Positions 20,601-34,276 of a stretch of 64,000 nt of DNA are shown here, piece by piece. The notes beneath the pieces are model-generated. The model worked only from the letters and a program-made list of their open reading frames with translations, was not told where the DNA came from and did no database searches. The stretch is from Bigelowiella natans CCMP2755. Its lineage: Eukaryota; Cercozoa; Chlorarachniophyceae. The number at the start of each line of letters is the position of its first letter. Positions within the stretch are counted from its first letter, which is position 1. The translations under genes and the position numbers were made by a program. The stretch spans positions 1 through 64,000 of the forward strand of contig ADNK01002345.1 in NCBI GenBank assembly GCA_000320545.1, in the 5' to 3' direction.

Positions 20601-22261
20601 CGGCACGAACGTGTCGATGGATTCCAGGTCTTGCAAGAAACGGTTCAGGATCTTTCCGGCCGGCGTCGTGTCGAAGAATGACAACGGGGCCGACAGCACA
20701 CCCGCCAGCATCTTGTCGTGAATGGCCGAAGACGCCGAGAGTGCGCTGTACCTGATGGGAGGCGTAAGCAACGGTCAGCCCAAGCGGCGAGTCCACTGAT
20801 TTCATTTGATTTCATTTATCCTCTCTCAACCCCCCCCCCCCCCTCCCCCCGCGCCCACCCTCCGTTTTGTTCTTCACCAGCATGCACGTGAGGGTGATTG
20901 TACTCTATCACAACCATCCTCTCCCATACCCATCCCCTCACACGTACATATGCTAACATATATGCTAAAGTCCTTACGTGATTAGCGTCATGACGAGGCT
21001 CCGAGCCACGGCGCGCATCAGACCGATACCGATGTACACGTACAGCTCAAAGGTAGCATTGGCGCCTCCTCCCCTTCCATGATCGGAGTCGGCTACGTGC
21101 TGCGTCCACATGGAAAGCCACAAGTTTTGTAGTGCCTCCGTCCCCACGCCGAGCACGCAAACCACGAAGACAGCGAGGAGCATGCAGCGGGACCTGCATG
21201 GAGAGGGAGGGAGGAGGGAGGATGTGTCCACAGAAACAACATCACCACCACCGTCTCCACCATAGGTAGGCAGGAGCTTTCTTTGGATGCTGCTATTCTA
21301 GTGTTGCTTACCCGTGCGCGAACTCGCTGAGATAGGTTCTGAAATCCTCCATGGAGACTTTGCCCTGGGGAGAAGAGGGGGGCAGAGCCAGTCAGAGCAG
21401 GCTCAGATAGGGAGAAATGCGAAGCCAGGGAAGGAGGGGAGGAGGGGGGGGGGGGGTGCGAACGCATCCTCAATCCTCAAACAAATGCAATTAAAGTTCC
21501 TAGCAGACCTCATTGCAATGGTCTTCGTCAATGCTCTTTTGTTGCTGGGACCTACCACTGAGGCTACCCATCAGCTGCTCAACCAGTTGATGCGTGATTT
21601 GCCTAGATCACAGCAGTGCAATGGCGCGCAGTAGCCGGTCAGGTCATCGCGAGGGGGGATTTTTACGTGGAGAGGGGATTGCGAAGTGAATCAATTAAAG
21701 ATAAGAAACTACCTCCCGTTCTGATGAGCAAGTGACGTTCGAAAGGCGTCTAAGCACTCGCTCAAATGAACCCCCCCCGGACCCCGCAATACCACAGGGG
21801 TATCCGACGAAGAGGATTCCGGGATGGAGGGGGGTAGGGGGGAGCACGACATCGAAAAGTGGGTTCTCGATGGCGACGGCTTCTGCTGAGACTTTGACTC
21901 TTTGCTGTTGTTGTTGTTGTTGTTGCCATTGGTGCTTTTAGTAGTAGTAGCGGCAGGGTGTTTCAGGATCACTCCCATAGCCTTCTCCTCCCCCTCCCTC
22001 CAAGCGGAGGATATCCTGGACGCCGTAGTAGCGCTGGATCGACGCACGACGTCTGCCACCGTTGCTGCCGCATCACCACCTGGCTTGTTCAGGGATATTG
22101 TTATGCTGGTCTCTGGCATCGAAGCGTACTGAATCTGTTGTGATGATCGAAGGCATAATGAGGAAGGGGCAGGAACAGTAATCATGCACGATGAATATCT
22201 GTTTCTTTTCTCTCTATCTTTCTCTCTCCCCCCAACCCCTCCCTCTCCCCCCTCTCTCTAT

Positions 22262-22300
<39 letters not shown>

Positions 22301-23628
22301 TTGCTACTTGGTGGGTGGCCAAAACGACGGTTTTCCTCACACGCCCACGAGATGGCGACGACGATGCGAGCGGCTTGATGCAGTGCTCCCAGATGTGCCG
22401 CCCAGTGTTGGCGTCCACAGCCGACAACACGTCATCCTAAAAGGGGACAAGAGACAATCATTGATGGTAGCACCACTACATCGTAGCAGCGCTAGATCGG
22501 AGATTTTCACGACCAAAACAAATGCCGAAATTGCATATTTGACGAAGTCTCAATAAGAAAAAAGGACGGGGGGGGGGGGGGGGGGGGGGGGAGGCGACGC
22601 ATGCCACACCCACCAGAATATACACGTCCTTATCGGCGTAGACAGCCCTTGCTAGGGCCACGCGGGCTTTCTGCCCCCCACTGAGCTGTACCCCGGACTT
22701 TCCAACGCACGTGCTGTCGCCCAGGCGAAACGAGAGGATGTCCTTCTCCAAGCACGACATGAAGATCGCGCTCTTGTATCGTTTCTCATCCATCCGGGCT
22801 CCGAAGACGATGTTATCACGAATGGTGCCGCTGATAAGGAAGGGCTTCTGCCCGACGTAGGCGCGGCTTCCGCTAGTTGTGAGTTGCCCGGACAAGGGCT
22901 TCTGCGCGAGGCTGATCGCCTTGAGCAACCTACAGGACACATCCACACACACACACACACACACGATACAACTACTGATCAACTGAGAAATATCTTGTGG
23001 TCCCGACATTCAAAAATACGTCTTTCCCATTGAGGAGGTCCGTGGACGCGGATTATTTAAAAAAAGAGTTTGCATGGTGAGTGTGTTTGCGTGTGTGTGT
23101 GTAAGTGTGTGTACATACGTTGACTTTCCAATACCAATCGGCCCGTGCACGATCGCCAGATCTCCCCGGTTTAGTGATAGATTGAGGTTAGCAAGCACAA
23201 CCTTCTGCTTTCCCTCCGCAAGCTCATACCCAAGGTCAGCCCCCCCTGCCCTCACTGCCACTTCTCCCCGGAGACTACCGCCAGCGGAGCGGGGGGCAAC
23301 GCCACTCATTTGCTTTGATTCTCTCTGCACGGTAGCCGATCCAGCGGCGCGGCTAATAGCGACACCGTCTTGACCAACTGAGCTGTTTACCTTCGTAAAG
23401 AAATCGGCGAGACGCTTGCATGAGGGATTGATCGTTGCCCAAAGGTCGAATATCCATGGGAGCTCCTGTAGCGTCCACTGCAGCTGCGAAATCCAGCCAA
23501 GCGTGGCAAAGGCTACGGCGGGCGTCAGGCTCTTGCCTTCCACCAATGTGTAATACCTTTGGGAGGCGTAATGGGGGCCAGGTAGGAAGGGAGAGGGGGG
23601 GGTGGTATTGGTTAGAGAGATATCATAA

Positions 23629-23659
<31 letters not shown>

Positions 23660-24821
23660 CTTATGTTAGTGTTCTTACGAGAAGATGGAGACGGGCACGG
23701 CTGCCGTACCTACACATCCCAAGAACTCGTTGCACGCCGAAAGGTAGCGCGCCTTCCCGAGGAGGCTAAGCTCCTCAGTCCTCTTCGTCGAGACCTTGCC
23801 CCTCCAGGCCGCGTGCGTCATCGAGAGCTTCACACGCTTGATGGTCTTGATGAGATCGGTCATCAGGCGGCTGCGTGCGTCCCTGCATTCCTGCACCCTG
23901 TTGTTGAGAGGCTCTATCCTCTTCCACACAACGACCATGAGGCCCGTTTGCACGACCATCACTACGGTGCCGACGACCGCAGCCGTTCCGACCAGCCTGT
24001 AGACGAAGTAGATGGAGACAGGCAGCGATATCACGGCCCAGGAGCACTGCCCCATGAAGAATACGATCCACTCGACCTTGGCAAACTTATCGGCATCCGT
24101 CGCGACGAGGTTCGTGAGCTTTCCAACGTCGAAGTCCGGCTCGCACTTTGCAGGAAGATAGAGAGCGTTCTGGTAAAGTGCCTGCACCAAGGCGGAGCGT
24201 GCGTTGTTCATGGCGCGGACAGACGCGAAATAGCTGGTCTCGACCGTTGTCGTGCGCACGAGCATGCTCACACCTAGTCCTGCAACGAAGAGGAGGTTGG
24301 TGCGGAGCGAGTTCTCGCCGTCCAAGAGGTATTGGAGGATGAGCGGGTCCACCATCATGCAGACCAGAAACAGCCAGCAATTCACAACGCACGACAAGCA
24401 TAACCACGGCTGGATCGACCAGATTACCGTCACGAACAGAAACCTTCGTCGGTTTGGAAAAAGAAAAAATGACCAATGCGATGCCGGGGGCGGGTGAGAT
24501 TGAGATGATTGATCACATCCGAAACACATCACGGCATATGCGTATGCAGGCATGTACGTTTGCTTACCATCCTGAAATTTTTTTCCTTGTGGATAGGATT
24601 TGGCGTAGGCGCTCGTACAGTCTCTCCGGATGGTCCTGTGAAGGGAGTTTAGGGATATCCCCTTCAGTGAGACGGCCATTTTTCTCAGCCCGTGAGAGGA
24701 CTGGTGTCATCCACCAAAAGGTATACTGCGATATGTAACCTACATCGGAGTATTTATAAATGGGAGAACCAACTGGCTTAAGAAAGGATTCACATGCCTG
24801 CTTTGTCCTGGTCTGCAACAT
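17627..24821 (-). CDS. ABCC-family ABC transporter (MRP-like), full length
   Basis: ATP-driven membrane exporter of the multidrug-resistance-associated (ABCC) type, organised TMD1-NBD1-linker-TMD2-NBD2. The N-terminal block ISQYTFWWMTPVLSRA lies near 24740. TMD1 is mainly one exon (about 23680-24450). NBD1 has Walker A GPIGIGKST, Q-loop VGQKPF, signature LSGGQKAR, Walker B ILDDVLSAVD (Asp at the catalytic Glu position, as in ABCC NBD1) and H-loop ATHQ. A Ser/Asn-rich linker is at 21720-22135, then TMD2 in exons near 21350, 21000-21195, 20557-20755, 20140-20433 and 19940-20045. NBD2 has Walker A CGRSGCGKSS (19100), QDAVLLSG, signature FSAGERQ, Walker B LLLCDE (18190) and ICHRLQHI. The stop is at 17627. 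The exact first exon is uncertain: the ATG at 24821 is used, but 24917 is also in frame. Introns are packed with microsatellites. Confidence 0.88.
19390..19785 (-). other. Acidic/poly-Gly insert between TMD2 and NBD2 of the ABC transporter
   Basis: The exon that carries SVERVGEYV and TFDEVYLRYR also encodes about 80 extra residues: a Glu-rich stretch (EEEEKEEEGG), an Asp/Glu stretch and a run of about 12 Gly encoded by a (CTC)n microsatellite on the plus strand (about 19446-19480). ABCC proteins normally have only a short link here. The frame stays open through the repeat. Confidence 0.75.
22265..22297. repeat. (GT)n microsatellite in an ABC transporter intron
   Basis: About 16 GT units on the plus strand ((CA)n in transcript sense), just downstream of the THQ donor. 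Other intronic repeats of the same gene are (GT)n at about 23634-23660, (CA)n at 22944-22964 and a G run at about 22568-22592. Confidence 0.85.
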
Positions 24822-25263
24822 TCTTCTTCTCTGACGCCATGGGTGCCTCAGAAGTTTTGAGTTCGCCTTTTCCTTCAATATCCTCAAGTAATTCTTCCTC
24901 AAGTTGGAGGTAATCATGGTACTGCGATGATTGTGCTGATCTACAGCAGTTGCAAAATAAACGCTGAGCAAAAGTGCAGCGTCTCCTGCCTCCCCCCCCT
25001 GGATCGAAAACTTCTTCGTAGCCGTTTAAGTTTTGACTACATCCAGGGTAAGTTGATAAATTGGGAGGAGGCTCTCCAACGGGGTCCTTATCGTTCGGAG
25101 AGTCAAAGTGCATAGGGTCATTCAATAGCTTCTTGTTGTGATCGAACAAGTACAGAACGGCTGTGTTAGAATACTCTCGCCTTTTGTGCTCCGAAGGTTA
25201 TCCAAAATCTACAATTATTTTCATCCATTACATGCGCACATTCCAGAAACTCGCTTTATCCCC

Positions 25264-25326
<63 letters not shown>

Positions 25327-26045
25327 ACAGACATACACAAAGCACTCAGGCACACACGTACCCTTTCGGCGCGTTTTGGGTTTTGCTTGTGGAGCCGAGC
25401 TGCAGCCGGGTTGTGAGGCCTCGACCACACGCCCTTTCACCGTGAACACGGCCGTGAACCTGCGGAAACGTCGAAAAACGTCCTGCAATTCATGTGCAAT
25501 GTCCACGGAGAAGACACATCCCGGAGTGCTCTTGGTAAGGCTCGGGCGTTCCGCGAAGTTTCTTTCAATTCGGGGGCGCTTTTTGGGCTTGATCGCCCAA
25601 AAAGACGTTATGCTTCTAGAATCGTTTTTTTAGGCAGTTTTGGAAAAAAGCTACGAGAGTACTACGGTACGTAGTGCACCTTCGTCGCTTTGGGTCGTTT
25701 AGATCTGCGACTCGTTCTCGTCCATGTCGCAGCATGCACATTGGTTAGTGTTTTCGCGTGATATTGGTACCTGCTCCCGATATCTCCGGGTAACCTGAGA
25801 GTGAAAAAGGAGCAACTAGTGATCAATCAGCAGGAGGAACAGCTTCGTAATTCCACATACCCCCGGATAATTCTCCGATCGGAAAGTGGCCAGTATCTTC
25901 CAGGGTGCGTCGGGCCCCTAAATCTGCGTACTGGTTATTTTTCTAGATCTCTTTTCTTACCGAATTTTATCGGGAATCTTACTAAATTAGACATCTTCCG
26001 AAATCTGCTCGAACCATCGTTTTCCGACGAGCCCGGCATCGATCC
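24822..26045. other. Divergent intergenic region, with (CT)n(CA)n repeat
   Basis: Lies between the minus-strand ABC transporter and the plus-strand SLC44-like gene and should hold both promoters. A compound (CT)n(CA)n microsatellite spans about 25269-25325. A minus-strand frame at 24790-25149 overlaps the transporter's first coding part in another frame and may be leader or an alternative N terminus. No independent gene is supported. Confidence 0.5.
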
Positions 26046-28950
26046 ATGTGGCGGGTGTCTTGGAGCAATCGTCCTTTTGCTCGTGGGGACGTAGTATGGG
26101 CGCTGCTCCTAATTTGCTTGATGCTAGCGTGGGCTACTTCCATCCTTTGGCTCCTCAGTAAGCTCGAATGCCTTTGCCTCCGCTTATGCCTTTCGCTATT
26201 GTCCTCGTCATGGATCGAACGAACATGCCTGACAAGTTGCTCATCTCGACAGCATCAATGAACGTCGACTCCAGCTTTGAGCCTATCGGTATGGAAAAAG
26301 TGTTCTTTTTTGTTTCAAGTGAGCAAAAACGAAATACATTCTGGTGATTCATCAACTGGTAGGGAGTCTTTCCGAGGAGCTACATGCATGCAAATCGGTG
26401 CATGGGATTGGAGAAGCGGCCGCGACAGTAGGCTCGAATCTGGTGAGCAACCGTGACCAACGTACCACAGAAAAGAATGCTGTGCTGTGTGTGCTGAGAT
26501 AAGAATAAATCAGGCCCGAAAGTCAAAGATATGGGCAATACTGTACAAGCACATAGAGCTGCCAATCGGCGCGCTTGTGGCAATTATCCTGCTTTCATGC
26601 CTCTGGTCCTCCCATGTTGTCATCGATCTACGTTTGCACCGTCCTTCTCTGTTAATCGGAACAAAGGAATCCGCATTGGTTTCGATATCATTCTCAGATG
26701 TATGTATTTCTACACCTTGCATGATTCGGATTGCGTTGTTTGGTATCCTTGGTTCCATTCCCCGTATTGCAGGCTTGTGGCCCTCCAGTCATGTGGTTAT
26801 ATCGCGGTATGCAATCAACAGTATCTAACCTAAAAAGAGGGGATTCGACGTTTATCATCGCTTTCATCGTGTAAAAAAAAATAGGTGTGGATGACGATGC
26901 TTATCAAATCGGCAGCTCTCGTTGCATTGGGTGTGCGTTTCGAAGATTACGGTCAGTGTGCATGCGTCGGTGCGTACGCGTTACATTTTCGTAAAGTGAG
27001 TTGATTATTTTCCCATCAGGATTCACATCCGCGTCTCACTCGTGCTACATGATCGGTTTTGGATTGGCGCTTATAACGGTATGAGCCGCTCTTGAAAAAC
27101 ACCGAAGCAACACACGCCTCCATCTTAAGGGAAACGTTAAACGTGATATAGTCGAAGCTAGCAGCCTAATCGTCGAGTGGAATCTCTGTGTAGGTGTGGC
27201 AATACAAGAGAATCAACCTAACAGCCCAGATCCTGCAGAAGGTAAACATACTATCTATTATATGATGTGTAGTGTCCAAGTGCACTCGGTTTTAGAAGGA
27301 AAAAACAAAAGTCTTAGAGAACTATGCGCCGAATTTACGTCTTAGTATAAACATCCTGTGTGCATGAGATAGATAGGCACGCACACCACCCCCAACCAGG
27401 GACACAAGCAGCAGAATCACCATTATCACCGCCGCCTCTTCAGGTCGGGCAGAGTCTTCAAGAGACGGGGTGGCAAACATGGTAATAAGACCAACAACAA
27501 CTGAATATGTGACTGTTGCTACGAAAGTAATATAAATTCAGATTCTACGGTCATCACTAACTTCCTTGTTCTTAACAGGGCTGCGGCGGCTATTCTGCAA
27601 GCGCTGTTCGCCCTTGTCTTCTTGGTAGGTATATATGATGATGTGATGACGACGGTGATGATGATGATGAAGGAGGAGGAGGAGGAAGGGGGGGAGGGGG
27701 CTGGTGGTAAGATTTATCCGCCCGCCTTCTTTGAGAAAGGCTTCCTGTCTCTTTCATCAGATTTTGTGTTCTTTCCCCTTTGAATTTTGGAGAAGTGTCA
27801 GGCTGTATTTTTGCAGAGTGGGTTGCATACACCGCTCTTCACGTTTGATAATGCAACAACATCATTGTTATCGCCAAACCACCAGATGTTCGCGTTTGCC
27901 AGCGTGAGCTCCTTCTTTGTCTGGGAACTCCGACGTAACAACACGGTAGCAAGTAGGAGCAGTAGTATTTCTATTCTTCTTATTAGTAAGTAGTAGTAGC
28001 AGTAGTAGTAGTAGTGGTAGTAGCAGGGGAGGAGGAGGAGGAGAGGGATTTCGGAAAAGCAGAAATTTAAGAGAGAGAAAAGTTGTGTGGTAGTATTTAT
28101 TGGACGAGTCTTTACTATACCTCGTCGTCAAAGCAAATAGCAACAGCAACAACAACAACAACAACACTAGCAGCAGCAGTAGTAGCAGCACCTATAAACC
28201 TACAGGGTCATTGCGTGCTAGAGAGATCGTCGATGGCGCAGAATATTCAAACGGTACGAGCATGTGGTGTGGGGAGGGGGGGGGGTGGGGCTGTGCGAAT
28301 TGGAGCAACTCGTTTATTAGTTAGCTATTATGATTTTTAACATGAAAAGGGCTTCGGAAAGCCCTTGCTACTGCTTCTACTACTACTAGTAGTAGTACCA
28401 CTAATACTACTCGCATGTGGGCATTTCCTTCTCATCCCTCCTCTATTTCCTCCTCCTCCTCCTCCTCCTCCTCCTACTCCCCGCCCTCCTCTTTATTCGG
28501 TTTGTTCCTCAGCTCTCGGCGCTGGCCTTCGCTTGGGCGAGCGCATTTCTGCGCTCCGGACGCCTCCTCGTGGTAGCATCGAGCACGGTATTATACGCTG
28601 CTACCCGATTGTTGTCTGTCGTTGTTTTAGCAGCAACATCGCCAGCATTGTGATGATAATCATGCTTGCTCCCAGAGGTGGCAGGCGTAAACAACCCCCC
28701 CCCCCCCCCCCCCTCCCTATTCCCCGCACACTCGATGCAAATAGATGAGGGGCGTCGTCGGCGGCTACGTTGTCGGCCAGGCGGTGAGCGACATGTTGTT
28801 CAGTGATGATGACGATGGTTAAGAAGCGCGTGGCGATTTGATGATGATGATGATGATGATGATTACGATAATGATGAATGATGGCAATAATGATCATGAC
28901 AGCGAAATAGTGGGAGGCAAAGAGCAGCACTCCTCAACGTTATTCTCTCT

Positions 28951-29015
<65 letters not shown>

Positions 29016-29194
29016 TTCTCCCAGGGGGAGAGCGTCGTTACGATGGGCGCGTACGTCTTCGCGCTGGTCTTGGGAATGGTGAGTATTGAGAATAGAAGCA
29101 GCAGCAGCAGCAGCTCTCCCGACTGTCGCAAATGGCAGCAGGAGGAATCGAGAATGGGGAGCAGTAAATAGGAGAAGCAGAAGTAGTACTAGTT

Positions 29195-29237
<43 letters not shown>

Positions 29238-30521
29238 CACTAGCAGTGTAAGGTTGCATATAGGAGTCGATGCTACTATACTGATGGCAAACCAACGATT
29301 CACGTAGTTGGCTTGGGAGTACGTTGATGGGGTCGAGGAGTTCCACACTCTTTCACAAGCAGCTCAAACGGTCATTCACCCATTAACCCATCCCCTCTCT
29401 TTGCGCACCGACCCCGTCTCCCCTCCCTCCTCCCCTTTTAATCCTCCTAATTTGTCCGAACGCGATCATCATCATCATCATCATCACCACCACCACCACC
29501 ATCATAATGATAATAGCGTAATACACCCCCAGATGACGGGCGAGGTGCTGTTTTATCTTCTCTTCATCGTCTACATGCTGCTCACCTACTACCCTATTCT
29601 CTCGCTTATGGTAGTGTTAAGCAGTTGCAACAGTAGTAGCAGTAGTAGCAGTGTAGTAGTCATAATACTTGCGTGTTTATGGCGTCTCCCCGCCCTTGTC
29701 ATTACGTCGTTATCGTCGCGCTGCTCACTAATGCCGAAATCGATCTTCCTTTCATGCGACTTGGTGTTCACCCACTTACCACTTCCTCCTCACCCCCCCC
29801 CCCTCCCCCTCCTCCTCCTCCTCCTCCTCCCTCCTATCAGTTAAGCGTGATCTTCTCGGACTTTCTCCCTGAGTTCATGACTCCCTTCCTCACGGGTTTG
29901 TTTGTCGCATGTGGGGCGCATCTCCTCTTCGGTTTCCTGGGGGAGGTCATCCTCGCCGCTCTTAACGCGATTTACTTCTGCTACTGCATCGATCTCGACG
30001 AGGCGCGAAGGTGAGAGCCAATAATCACCGCACCATCCACGTCGCCGGGAAGCAGAGGAGGCGAGAGCTTGTGTCCCTTGGATGATCATCTGGAGAGTAA
30101 CAATAGCTGCGATTGGAGGTGCACTTCCCAGCGAGTTGCGTGGCTGATGGTTTTGTCTGTCTTTGTGTGTGTGTGTGTGTGTGTGTCTGTGTTTGCGTTG
30201 TGTTTTATTTAGGCGGCACACTCGGAGGAGGGGGGGCAAGGTAATTCCGAAAGATCGAGCGATTCGCAATCATCCCAAGGCTTTTTTACCCACTTATATT
30301 CGGAACAGCACCGATGATTCTTGAAGAATAGGAGAAAGAAGGGGGAGAAGAACAAGAAGAAGAAGAAGAAGAAGAAGAAGAGGAAGAAAAGGAGCATTTG
30401 TTTCTCTTTGTGATGTTGTTTGCTGATTGTAGCCGATGCCATCATCTATTGATATCATTTTATGTGAATAATGCCCTTCTCCGAACAGGAGAAAATTGCC
30501 CTCGGAGAGCTGTTTGAGCAG
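26046..30521 (+). CDS. Choline-transporter-like protein (SLC44/CTL family)
   Basis: Multi-pass plasma or organelle membrane protein of the CTL family (PF04515). At least 14 exons are visible; the first four close in phase (26046-26157, 26253-26288, 26363-26442, from 26514). The start MWRVSWSNRPFARGDVVWALLLICLML gives the first membrane helix. Later exons encode hydrophobic segments: ALVAIILLSCLW, TSASHSCYMIGFGLALIT, AAAAILQALFALVFL, QMFAFASVSSFFVWEL, LSALAFAWASAFLRS, GAYVFALVLGM, MTGEVLFYLLFIVYMLLTYY. The C-terminal hallmark is GLFVACGAHLLFGFLGEVILAALNAIYFCYCIDLDEAR at 29850-30010, matching the family's ending before a cytoplasmic tail. The tail exons at about 30214-30240 and 30489-30521 are less sure, and the stop codon is not located. 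Internal exons between 26620 and 26880 are uncertain. Confidence 0.75.
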
Positions 30522-30535
30522 GTTATGGCAGCGAT

Positions 30536-30569
<34 letters not shown>

Positions 30570-31119
30570 ATGCAAATAGAATGGAGAGAGGGGGATGCGA
30601 AGCTGAAGAACTTTCTTCCTCGTAGTAGTATAGGGTTCGTATTCCAGCACATCGTCACTATCATCATCATCATCATCATCATTATCATTATCATCATTTT
30701 CATCATTACCATCATCGTCGTCGTCGTCGTCGCTATCGCTATCGCTATTTGAAACAACAGCTCGAGGAAAATGAAGGTTTCCCGCCGCGTCCATCAGCCC
30801 CCCCTCTAGCTACTAGCGGCCACTACGAGGGGGGGTATAGGGAAGAGGACGAGGAGGTGAATCTTACTCTTTCCGCACCAGATCCCCTCTACTTAACACA
30901 AATAAAAACTCATCATCATCATATCCGACTACACATCTGTCTCACAAATCGCCTCCCCTCCTCCTCATTCCCTAGAATAAATGGGTACCCCCGTCGAATT
31001 TGGCGAGAGGGGGACGAGGAACATCTTACGGTGGCGGGGGGGAGCAAGAAAGGAAGGTAGCAGAATGCGCCAACCTCATCGTCGCTATTCATTATCATCA
31101 TCACCACCATCATCGTTAC

Positions 31120-31151
<32 letters not shown>

Positions 31152-31272
31152 CTCACATCCACCAAGGCCACCCATCTCCGCCTTCTTACCAAGGACACCG
31201 TTCGCATAGAACATAAATTGTTCGCGCCTCCATCCCCTCCCCGGAGTCACTCTGGAAAGCTCATCGTGCTGC

Positions 31273-31303
<31 letters not shown>

Positions 31304-31494
31304 CCCTTTGGTAATTCTCGCGAGCTACATCTACCCATCACTGGGACTAAATGACTACTGCTCCACCTCGCGCTATAATAGGCTGCAACGGGCGGCCGCC
31401 CCTCCGCCCCCCCTCTCGACGATGACCTCCCAGCAGGTCGTGATAGGGAGATGTAATAGACAGGCTAGACAAGCCCATCAAATCTCACACGTCT

Positions 31495-31532
<38 letters not shown>

Positions 31533-31540
31533 AAGCAAGG
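28360..31540. repeat. Cluster of perfect microsatellites in the 3' half of the SLC44-like locus
   Basis: Within about 3 kb there are (CTC)n at 28448-28475, a C run at 28697-28713, (GAT)n at 28840-28862, (CT)n at 28950-29005, (AGT)n at 29195-29222, (CAT/CAC)n at 29467-29502, (CTC)n at 29808-29830, (GT)n at 30165-30188, (GAA)n at 30353-30380, (ATC)n at 30660-30700 and 31120-31150, a T run at 31281-31303 and (CAG)n at 31497-31523. Most are in introns or just 3' of the gene. Confidence 0.85.
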
Positions 31541-32711
31541 AGGTATATACTGGCACGGAAATACCCTGAGCGCTGGTGCGCTGCCTGTTCATCGTCGTCG
31601 TCATCGTCATCGTTTTCGTCGTCGCGTTAACTGATATTAGATTGTCCACCATCATCCTCTTGCATTTGCTGCTGCTGCTGTTGCTGCGCGCGAATAGGGA
31701 CGGTATTGGGCTCGGAACGGACACAGAAGAAGTACGACACCTTTGACTGAGAAAGGGGAACAAGAGGAGGGCCGAGAATTAGAAAGGATCAGCAGCCGAT
31801 TTCTTCCTGAGCTGCTGGCGGCACCGTGCACCTTGTCGTATCTCGGTGATGTATTGCCACTGCAACTATCTACAAAGATTATATCGTCGATCGCACCGCG
31901 CAGCGCAACCGCAACTAGCAGCGCAAGGTCGTCACGACAAGGTGTTGCCCTGGCGCACAGTGCATATATATATATAATGTTTGCAAGTCTAAACACGTCA
32001 AATTATTTCAAGCCTGCTGTCAAATTCTCGCGTGCGGAGTTGAGAGCCTAACATACCAACAGATCGATGCGTCTCCTTCAACATTGTGCTGTTTGAGAGT
32101 TTCATTTAATCATGTCGTAGCTGCACAATGACACTGCTATTTCGTGTGAAGACGCATAGTACGTACGTATGTATGAAGAGCCTCAGAGTCTATAATTTTC
32201 GTATTGGAATGCATGAAGCATCTATGGCGCTACTATGTACATAAGGGCCTCGGTCGCTGTCAATGACACGTAAAGGTTACCAGCGCACATGAATAGCAGT
32301 GTTCGCGCCCATATGCCACACCTCACGAAGCTTGCATAGATGTCACAATGATTCTGATAATAGAATTACGTGTCTATAATTCTGCGACTGCGCTCACTCC
32401 TCTCTCTTCTCTCTCTATCTCTACAAATGCATTCACACACACAAACACACACACGCTGTACACACACACATTTTCTTTATAACGTAGATGATTAAAATAC
32501 TGTGAATTCATTATTGGACATCACAGTCCAATGAGCTTCTTCAAGCGATTAGCCTATCCTTGCTGTATACCGGCTTTCTCACTACTTGTCTTCCCGCTTC
32601 ATAATCTGATCCAATAACTGGTCACCGAAATAAGCAGAACAGCGTGTTAATTGAATCATACAGAGAGAGAGCAAGGCTCCTGCAAAACACAAACTACACC
32701 ACCGCCTACCT

Positions 32712-32747
<36 letters not shown>

Positions 32748-32758
32748 TCACGACGCCA
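30522..32758. other. Intergenic, convergent gene ends; no supported gene
   Basis: Between the SLC44-like gene (plus) and the metallopeptidase-like gene (minus). It probably contains the final exon and 3' UTR of the former. A plus-strand frame at about 31700-32051 follows an acceptor-like site but has no recognisable family. From 32060 to 32740 I see only AT-rich sequence with (CA)n at 32715-32746. Confidence 0.4.
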
Positions 32759-33243
32759 TTATAATTCGACGAAGTCGGGGTCTACCTTCCGGTGCTCTTT
32801 CGCATCCATCTTCATGAACATTTCAAACATAAAGTAGAAATCCTGCGTTGGAAGGAGAATGAGAGAGAAACATGGACAGATAGACATGGAACTGGAGGGG
32901 GGGGGCTCGGGTTGAGGAAAGGCAGAGACGGAAAAAAGTAGGGAAAACACCATTTCCTATCGTCATTTTATTCTCGTCGTCATCTGTATTGTCGTATCCT
33001 CATCATCATCATCATCATCATTCTCAGCAGCGGCAGCATCCTCCCATCCCTCACACGACCTGGAGGCTAGAGAGTTTGGTATACTCCATGAGCGCTTTCT
33101 TCCAGCTCTTACGTTGCTTGATTAGCGGGCAAAACTCGGAGTAGAAATGGCGCACGCTCTTCCCAGATTGCCCAATCGCAAAGGCAACCTACCCAATTTC
33201 ATGTTAACACAACATCATTACTATCATCACCACCATCGTCATT

Positions 33244-33277
<34 letters not shown>

Positions 33278-33467
33278 GTAGCAGCAGCAGCATGTTCAGT
33301 GGGCGATGATTTCGCACTAGTACTGCTAATGACTACTTCTCCTATTGTTTTTTTACCGCCCATGCTCCTGCATCGTATGCCAACTCACGATAGCCGCCTT
33401 TAGCTTTGAAATCGGCCTGATACGTGCGTGCGTGCGTGTGTGTGTGTGTGTGTGTTTGTGAGTGTGA

Positions 33468-33509
<42 letters not shown>

Positions 33510-33729
33510 TATATGCTTATAAAATACATATTTATAATATACATTGTACAAACATATATATTATTCTTCAGTGCTATATGGCACAGTCTAATACTGAAAC
33601 CAGCTCCTCGTTTGCACGTGTAGAAAACAAAGTTCCGATCATTAGTCTCATGATGTAGAAGCATCAGCAGCACCTTTTCTATGTCCTCCATGTGTTCTAT
33701 CGTTATTCTGGAAGGATGATGATGATGAG

Positions 33730-33760
<31 letters not shown>

Positions 33761-34244
33761 AACCGAAATAGGGAATGTAAATAAGAGAGAAAGGAAAAAC
33801 AAGAAAGCGCACAGGGGCGGGGGAGGGGGGGGGGGGGAATAGTCAAGGCCCAGTTCCTCAATATGCTATCAGCAAGCACGAACATTCTCAATACGCTGAT
33901 TCTCGCGGACGATAACGGCTTTGCTTGACTCACCCTTCATTTTGCTTGCGCCATCTCTGAGCTTCCTCCATGTGAAACCTAGATCACACCATCATCATCA
34001 ACTTCATCAACAACAACAACATCTTCGTTATCATCATCGCCAACGCTGCTATCATTATGCGTCGTCATCTTCTATTGCTCCTCTATTGCAATCGCGACGA
34101 ATCTACGCTCTGTCCCTCTCTTTCTCTTGCTCTCCGTCTATCTGCTTATCTCTCCCAATCAGTCTCAGATCCCTAGGCATCTCTAAGTGCATCCCCCAAC
34201 AACATACCTTTTGTTACTATTATAATTACTACTACTACTACTAC

Positions 34245-34276
<32 letters not shown>

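Noticed and set aside
29467-29502. Apparent poly-His stretches (also near 31.1 and 34.25 kb)
   Set aside because: Translations of intronic (CAT/CAC)n and (ATC)n microsatellites, not protein features.
31700-32051. Frame after an acceptor-like site as last exon of the SLC44-like gene
   Set aside because: Phase could fit, but the peptide has no resemblance to SLC44 tails and would require a 1.2-kb intron through repeats; left unassigned.
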